Below, piece by piece: positions 21,424-25,185 of a stretch of DNA of 25,185 nt. Position 1 is the stretch's first letter, and the number at the start of each line of letters is the position of its first letter. The translations under genes were made by a program, and so were the position numbers. The notes under the pieces were generated by a model. That model ran no database searches, was not told where the DNA came from, and saw only the letters and a program-made list of their open reading frames with translations. The DNA is taken from positions 1 through 25,185 of the forward strand of contig WJLG01000049.1 in NCBI GenBank assembly GCA_014728685.1, written 5' to 3'. Source of the stretch: Candidatus Falkowiibacteriota bacterium. Lineage in GTDB: Bacteria > Patescibacteriota > Patescibacteriia > Patescibacteriales > WJLG01.

Positions 21424-22935
21424 ATGACCCAAATATCAGCTATTGGTAAAAAAATATTGAACAAAACTTCGCTTTGGCTTCTTTTAAGCTTTTTTTTGTT
21501 GGAGTTGTTTTCTTTTTTTGGATATTTACTGCCTTATCTTAATAGGGTTTTTTTTGTATTGATCTGTCTGATCATGCTTCTTTTAAGCCTTAGGAAGGTG
21601 AAATATGGGCTACTGATAATACTGGCCGAATTAGCTATTGGGTCCAAGGGTTATCTTTTTTATTTTGCTTATCAAGGGGTTGATATCTCGATCAGAATAG
21701 CCCTTTGGATGATCATCTTGGCGGTTTTTTGTCTTAAGATCCCTAAACTATTCAAAAATAAAACTTTAACTGGAGATACCGTGAAAGGCACTGCCTTGCC
21801 CTTGATAATGTCTTTGTTCATTTTTGCGTCTTGGGGGCTTTTGAACGGCTATCTGAATAGCAACCAGAGTTCTGATATCTTTTTTGATTTTAATTCCTGG
21901 CTATTTCTGCTTTTAGCGCCAGTGGTGTATTATGTTTTTTCCTTTGAAAATTTAAGCCGCCTAAGAGTACTGCAAGTCTTTTCTTTGGCCATATCCTGGC
22001 TATGCATCAAAACCCTGGCTTTGGAATATATATTCTCACATCATATCGGGCTATTGGTAAAACCGCTATACCGTTGGATCAGAGAATCCGGGGTGGGGGA
22101 GATAACCTTAATGGACGGCGGTTTTGTAAGGATATTCTTCCAATCACATATTTATGTACCGATCTTTTTCTTTCTGTCTTTGCTTGTTTTCGATCTCTTG
22201 CTTACCAGTCGAAAAACTTCTTTATTTAAAAAAGGCGATCGAACAGCCAAGCTGGCTTGGTTCATATTAGCTTTCTTGTTGGCGTTGATAGCGGTGATAT
22301 TGATAAGCTTATCGCGCAGCTTCTGGCTGGCATCAGCGATCGTGTTCCTGGCTTATGCGGCCATCAAAATAAAAAAACACGGCATCAGATCACTGCTGAA
22401 TAACTTGGCCATGCTGATCATTGCCTCGATAACAGCCATCCTCTTGATAACCTTGATAATAAAATTTCCATACCCAACGCCGGGTGAGATCGATCTGGGC
22501 GAAACTCTGAGCCAGAGAGCCTCGAGCATCAGCGGTGAAGCCGCTGCTTCATCCCGCTATCAGCTATGGCCCAAACTCTTGGAAAAAATAACGGAATCAC
22601 CGATAGCCGGGCGAGGTTTTGGGACAAAGGTCACTTATAGATCAAGCGATCCCAGGGTGCTTTCAAGTACGGCTGACGGGCTTTATACCACTTATGCCTT
22701 TGAATGGGGCTGGCTTGATATTTGGATAAAAATCGGCATATTCGGCGTTGTTTTATATCTTTTTCTTTTGGGATTCCTTATATTTAAAGGGCTTAAAGGG
22801 GACTGGTTCAAACAAGGATTGGCTTTGGCTCTGCTATTCATGGCTATTGCCAATTTCTTCACTCCTTATGCCAATCATCCTTTAGGATTCGGCTTGCTGA
22901 TGTTTGCCGCAGCCATCATTGATGCGAAAAAATAA
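21424..22935 (+). CDS. O-antigen ligase/polymerase-like membrane protein (Wzy/WaaL family)
   Basis: 503 residues with about 12 hydrophobic segments. The O-antigen ligase (Wzy_C-type) landmarks are SLSRSFWLASAIVFL, a large outer loop after it, the segment ESPIAGRGFGTKVTYRS, and a following aromatic stretch with TTYAFEWGWLDIWIKIGIFG, then a final membrane hairpin. These proteins polymerise lipid-linked repeats or transfer glycan to an acceptor. Here the position after a flippase and two glycosyltransferases supports a surface polysaccharide, or transfer to protein; which one is not decidable. The start directly follows the upstream stop (TAAATG). No terminator is seen before the greA promoter. 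Confidence 0.9.
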   Translation: MTQISAIGKKILNKTSLWLLLSFFLLELFSFFGYLLPYLNRVFFVLICLIMLLLSLRKVKYGLLIILAELAIGSKGYLFYFAYQGVDISIRIALWMIILAVFCLKIPKLFKNKTLTGDTVKGTALPLIMSLFIFASWGLLNGYLNSNQSSDIFFDFNSWLFLLLAPVVYYVFSFENLSRLRVLQVFSLAISWLCIKTLALEYIFSHHIGLLVKPLYRWIRESGVGEITLMDGGFVRIFFQSHIYVPIFFFLSLLVFDLLLTSRKTSLFKKGDRTAKLAWFILAFLLALIAVILISLSRSFWLASAIVFLAYAAIKIKKHGIRSLLNNLAMLIIASITAILLITLIIKFPYPTPGEIDLGETLSQRASSISGEAAASSRYQLWPKLLEKITESPIAGRGFGTKVTYRSSDPRVLSSTADGLYTTYAFEWGWLDIWIKIGIFGVVLYLFLLGFLIFKGLKGDWFKQGLALALLFMAIANFFTPYANHPLGFGLLMFAAAIIDAKK

Positions 22936-22952
22936 TATTCACATTTTTACTA

Positions 22953-22981
22953 TTGCCAATGATTTTAAAATATATTATATT
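22953..22981 (+). promoter_or_regulatory. Promoter of greA
   Basis: TTGCCA (22953-22958), a 17-base spacer, and TATATT (22976-22981), each five of six to consensus. Transcription near 22988 gives a leader of about 27 nt. No SD lies before the greA ATG. Confidence 0.65.
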
Positions 22982-23014
22982 TAGTACTATATAAAAATTA
23001 GTAAAAGCCAAATT

Positions 23015-23479
23015 ATGCCAGACCAAATCATTTCACAAGAGGGTTATGACAAATTAAAGGAAGAATTAGAATTTTTGAATACCGTTAAGAGAAGGGAGAT
23101 CGCCGAAAGGATCGAACGAGCTAAAGAGCTCGGGGACTTGTCAGAAAATGCTGAATATCAAGAAGCTAAAGAAGCCCAGGCCTTTAATGAGGGCCGAGTG
23201 ATAGAGCTTCAGAATATGCTAAAGAATGTCACTGTGGTCGAAGATGGTAATGGTGGCGGCAAGGTGTCTATGGGTTCAAAGATCAAAGTCTTGAACAAGG
23301 ACACTAAAAAGGAAAGGGAATTCACGATCGTAAGTTTCAACCAGGCCGATCCGGCCGATGGCAAAATATCAAATGAATCTCCTTTAGGTACGGCTTTTCT
23401 GGATAAGAAAAAAGGCGATGAGGTGATCGCGCAAACTCCCAGGGGTGAAATGGTATACAAGATACTGAAAGTCGGTTAG
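23015..23479 (+). CDS. greA: Transcription elongation factor GreA
   Basis: Rescues backtracked RNA polymerase by stimulating transcript cleavage. 154 residues, within the usual 155-160. The N-terminal coiled coil carries RAKELGDLSENAEYQEAK, with Asp41 and Glu44 at the tip that coordinates metal in the polymerase channel. The C-terminal FKBP-like domain has GSKIKVLNKDTKKEREFTIV, ADPADGKISNESPLGTAFL and TPRGEMVYKILKV. It forms a single-gene unit between its own promoter and the terminator at 23504. Confidence 0.97.
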   Translation: MPDQIISQEGYDKLKEELEFLNTVKRREIAERIERAKELGDLSENAEYQEAKEAQAFNEGRVIELQNMLKNVTVVEDGNGGGKVSMGSKIKVLNKDTKKEREFTIVSFNQADPADGKISNESPLGTAFLDKKKGDEVIAQTPRGEMVYKILKVG

Positions 23480-23503
23480 ATCATCAAGGTTCATATAAAT
23501 AAG

Positions 23504-23532
23504 AATGTCAGGCGTTTTGCTTGACATTTTTT
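23504..23532 (+). terminator. Intrinsic terminator of greA
   Basis: AATGTCAGGC (23504-23513) pairs with GCTTGACATT (23519-23528), ten base pairs with one G.T, around a GTTTT loop and followed by a T run to 23532. Its right arm contains the TTGACA used as -35 of the next unit. Confidence 0.9.
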
Positions 23533-23549
23533 ATTTATCGTGATAAAAA
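23521..23549 (+). promoter_or_regulatory. Promoter overlapping the greA terminator
   Basis: TTGACA (23521-23526), a 17-base spacer, and TAAAAA (23544-23549) preceded by an extended TG (23541-23542). Transcription near 23556 would give a leader of about 80 nt. Confidence 0.5.
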
Positions 23550-23585
23550 ATAAGTGGCTTTAAAAGAGCCATGTGTCTTTCTTTA

Positions 23586-23607
23586 AAATTCGACGCCAAT
23601 CGAATTT
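23586..23607 (+). other. Hairpin in the leader of the secreted-peptide ORF
   Basis: AAATTCGA (23586-23593) and TCGAATTT (23600-23607) form a perfect eight-base stem with loop CGCCAA, 18 bases before the SD. It may be structural or regulatory. Confidence 0.5.
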
Positions 23608-23637
23608 ATCTATCAATCCTAACCAAAGGAGGCGGAT

Positions 23638-23988
23638 ATGCGTCTGATCATGGCCATATTCTGTCTGGCATTATTCTCTTTTACTCTTTTCGGTAATGAG
23701 AATAACGCCACAGGGGAGATAGAACTTGCCCCGCAAGGGGCGAGCTCAAAATATATCCCCACACCTGACGATCCGGACGTCAGGCGGCAAAAAAACAACC
23801 CATCTATCGACATCAACAAGACACTTCAAACCGCTCATTTATCACTCAAATTACCTCAAACGCCACCTGGAATCTGCCACCAACCGCTACCCGAAATTAA
23901 CCAAGATGATCAATTGTCTTGGTATTACAGCAATCGAATGCTACGAATTAGATATGGCATTCGATTACCCATCGTGAGGCTGGTATGA
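23638..23988 (+). CDS. Possible small secreted protein led by a strong SD
   Basis: AAAGGAGG (23625-23632) stands five bases before the ATG, one of the few clear SDs here. Residues 1-19 (MRLIMAIFCLALFSFTLFG) look like a signal peptide. Residues 20-60 are polar (LAPQGASSKY, PTPDDPDVRR). From about residue 62 the frame turns rich in Leu, Pro and Gln and looks less like a protein, while the +1 frame (to 23977) gives a more natural sequence such as HLESATNRYPKLTKMI. An A7 run at 23789-23795 is a likely frameshift or sequencing-error site. The 3' half is C-rich, unlike neighbouring genes. No family recognised. It could be a short secreted protein, a frameshifted gene, or a mostly noncoding transcript. 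Confidence 0.45.
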   Translation: MRLIMAIFCLALFSFTLFGNENNATGEIELAPQGASSKYIPTPDDPDVRRQKNNPSIDINKTLQTAHLSLKLPQTPPGICHQPLPEINQDDQLSWYYSNRMLRIRYGIRLPIVRLV

Positions 23989-24010
23989 GCATGGAACCAA
24001 AGGCGCACTT

Positions 24011-24073
24011 GCCCGAAATATTTCTAAGATGTTACCATCTTTCAGATCTTAAAAATATTTCGGGCTTTTTTTT
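24011..24073 (+). terminator. Very stable intrinsic terminator
   Basis: A perfect 13-base outer stem GCCCGAAATATTT (24011-24023) / AAATATTTCGGGC (24053-24065), with an inner six-base stem TAAGAT/ATCTTA (24025-24030/24046-24051), followed by eight Ts (24066-24073). Confidence 0.93.
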
Positions 24074-24100
24074 GACAAAAATCCAAAAATCGCTTAAAAT
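24072..24100 (+). promoter_or_regulatory. Promoter of lysS, overlapping the preceding terminator
   Basis: TTGACA (24072-24077), a 17-base spacer, and TAAAAT (24095-24100). The -35 begins in the last two Ts of the terminator tract. Transcription near 24107 gives a leader of about 28 nt without SD. Confidence 0.75.
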
Positions 24101-24134
24101 AAAGTAAAGTTTAAGAAAAACTGACTTTTTTTAT

Positions 24135-25185
24135 ATGTCCAAAGAAGAACAAAAAAACAATGAAAAAAGCTTGCTGAGCGAACGGGAAACCAGGATCCAA
24201 AAGCTTGGCCGACTAAAGGAACAAGGTGTGGATCCATATCCGGCTCATAGTGAAAGAACTCATAAGATATCCGAGGTGCTTTCTAATTTTGAAAAGCTTG
24301 AAAAAGACAAAAAAGAGATCATCATTGCCGGCCGTTTAATGACCAAAAGAGGGCATGGGAACCTCACTTTTGCCAACCTTAGAGATGACAGCGGACAGAT
24401 CCAAGTAGCTGCCTCCAAAAAAGACATCGGTCCGGAAAAATACAAGGCTTTTGACAAACTCATTGATATGGGAGATTTTGTGCAGATCAAGGGCATTGCC
24501 TTTGTCACTCATAAGGGTGAGAAGAGCGTGATGGCCTCTGACTGGAAGATATTATCAAAAGCTATCTTGCCTTTGCCTGAAAAATGGCACGGACTCAAAG
24601 ACGAAGAAGATAGGCTGAGGAAAAGATATTTGGACATACTTCTCAATCCTGAAGCAAGAGAAATGGTGGAGAAAAGATCTAAATTCTGGCAGGCAATGCG
24701 GGATTTTATGATCAAAAAAGGCTTCATGGAGGTCGAGACCCCGGTCTTGGAAGCAACCACCGGCGGTGCTGATGCCAGGCCGTTCATAACTCATCACAAT
24801 GCTCTTGATATGGATGTTTATTTAAGGATCTCGATGGGAGAATTGTGGCAGAAACGCTTGATAGTGGCCGGTTTTGAAAAAACATTCGAGATCGGACGCC
24901 AATTCAGGAATGAAGGTATGGATGCCGAGCACTTGCAGGATTATACCCAAATGGAATTCTATTGGGCTTATTCGGATTATGAAAAGGGCATGAAATTGGT
25001 GGAGGATCTATACAAGCACATAGCCCAAGAAACTTTTGGTACTCTTAAATTCAAGATCAAAGGCTTTGATGTTGATCTGGGTAAGAAATGGGAAAAATAT
25101 GACTATCGAGATACAGTCAAGGAATTTACAGGCGTTGATATACTTAAGACCAATGAAAAAGAAATAAAAGACAAGCTCAATGAAC
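24135..25185 (+). CDS. lysS: Lysyl-tRNA synthetase, class II (3' truncated)
   Basis: Charges tRNA-Lys with lysine. The ATG at 24135 begins MSKEEQKNNEKSLLSERETR; the frame is open to the right edge (about 350 of roughly 500 residues). An OB-fold anticodon domain shows IIIAGRLMTKRGHGNLTFAN followed by LRDDSGQIQVAASKKDIGP. The catalytic domain begins with RKRYLDILLNPEAREM, motif 1 GFMEVETPVLEATTGGADARP, LRISMGELWQKRLIVAGFEK, and motif 2 FEIGRQFRNEGMDAEHLQDY. These are lysyl rather than aspartyl or asparaginyl features (RYLDL-like motif, TGGADARPF). It has its own promoter and no SD. Confidence 0.96.
   Translation, partial: MSKEEQKNNEKSLLSERETRIQKLGRLKEQGVDPYPAHSERTHKISEVLSNFEKLEKDKKEIIIAGRLMTKRGHGNLTFANLRDDSGQIQVAASKKDIGPEKYKAFDKLIDMGDFVQIKGIAFVTHKGEKSVMASDWKILSKAILPLPEKWHGLKDEEDRLRKRYLDILLNPEAREMVEKRSKFWQAMRDFMIKKGFMEVETPVLEATTGGADARPFITHHNALDMDVYLRISMGELWQKRLIVAGFEKTFEIGRQFRNEGMDAEHLQDYTQMEFYWAYSDYEKGMKLVEDLYKHIAQETFGTLKFKIKGFDVDLGKKWEKYDYRDTVKEFTGVDILKTNEKEIKDKLNE

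Noticed and set aside
23975..23977. TGA read as glycine (code 25, as in Gracilibacteria/SR1), extending the +1 frame
   Set aside because: TGA is the natural stop of several genes here, including prfA and the GT4 gene, and no conserved gene needs TGA as sense.
1..25185. tRNA genes, rRNA genes, CRISPR arrays, insertion sequences
   Set aside because: No cloverleaf, array-like repeat spacing, transposase motif or inverted-repeat ends were seen; gaps are nearly all under 250 bases.

Overview
The window (about 40% GC by eye, compact, almost all coding) looks like a chromosomal segment of a Patescibacteria/CPR (Parcubacteria-type) bacterium. This is inferred from short gaps, start codons mostly without a Shine-Dalgarno (SD) sequence, lysine-rich tails on housekeeping proteins, lower glycolysis without biosynthesis, and several membrane proteins I cannot name. 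The standard code fits: TGA ends several genes and none needs TGA read as an amino acid.

Layout. (1) 1-1225 (+): the end of a WecA/TagO-type phosphosugar transferase, then one ORF joining a VanZ-like membrane domain to a QueH-like epoxyqueuosine reductase. (2) 1228-8548 (+): a strong promoter and a run of seven genes: a small acidic protein, a polytopic membrane protein, an HtrA/PDZ-like protein without a catalytic triad, pgk, eno, gpmI, and a shortened, catalytically degenerate gpmI paralogue, closed by a bidirectional terminator. (3) 11023-8568 (-): gyrB and a divergent-PAP2 (DUF212) protein. (4) 11193-15221 (+): an anchored protein of unknown role, rodA, ribosomal protein L25, and an anchored DUF3048 protein. 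(5) 17770-15216 (-): rpmE, prfA and prmC; PrmC methylates the GGQ glutamine of the release factor. (6) 18123-22935 (+): surface polysaccharide genes (flippase, GT4, GT2, O-antigen ligase/polymerase-like), starting with a probably leaderless mRNA. (7) 22953-25185 (+): greA, an SD-led unit for a possible small secreted product, and the start of lysS.

The most unusual material is in the gaps. Three compact + strand units have their own promoter and terminator: a structured RNA candidate at about 16118-16328, antisense in the prfA-prmC gap and carrying the anti-SD string CCTCCTTT; a 31-residue hydrophobic peptide with a near-perfect SD at 17866-18108; and an SD-led signal-peptide ORF at 23521-24073. 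Almost all ordinary genes here lack an SD, so strong SDs on the tiny ORFs, plus an RNA carrying the complementary sequence, form a testable pattern. No tRNA, rRNA, CRISPR array or insertion sequence was seen.
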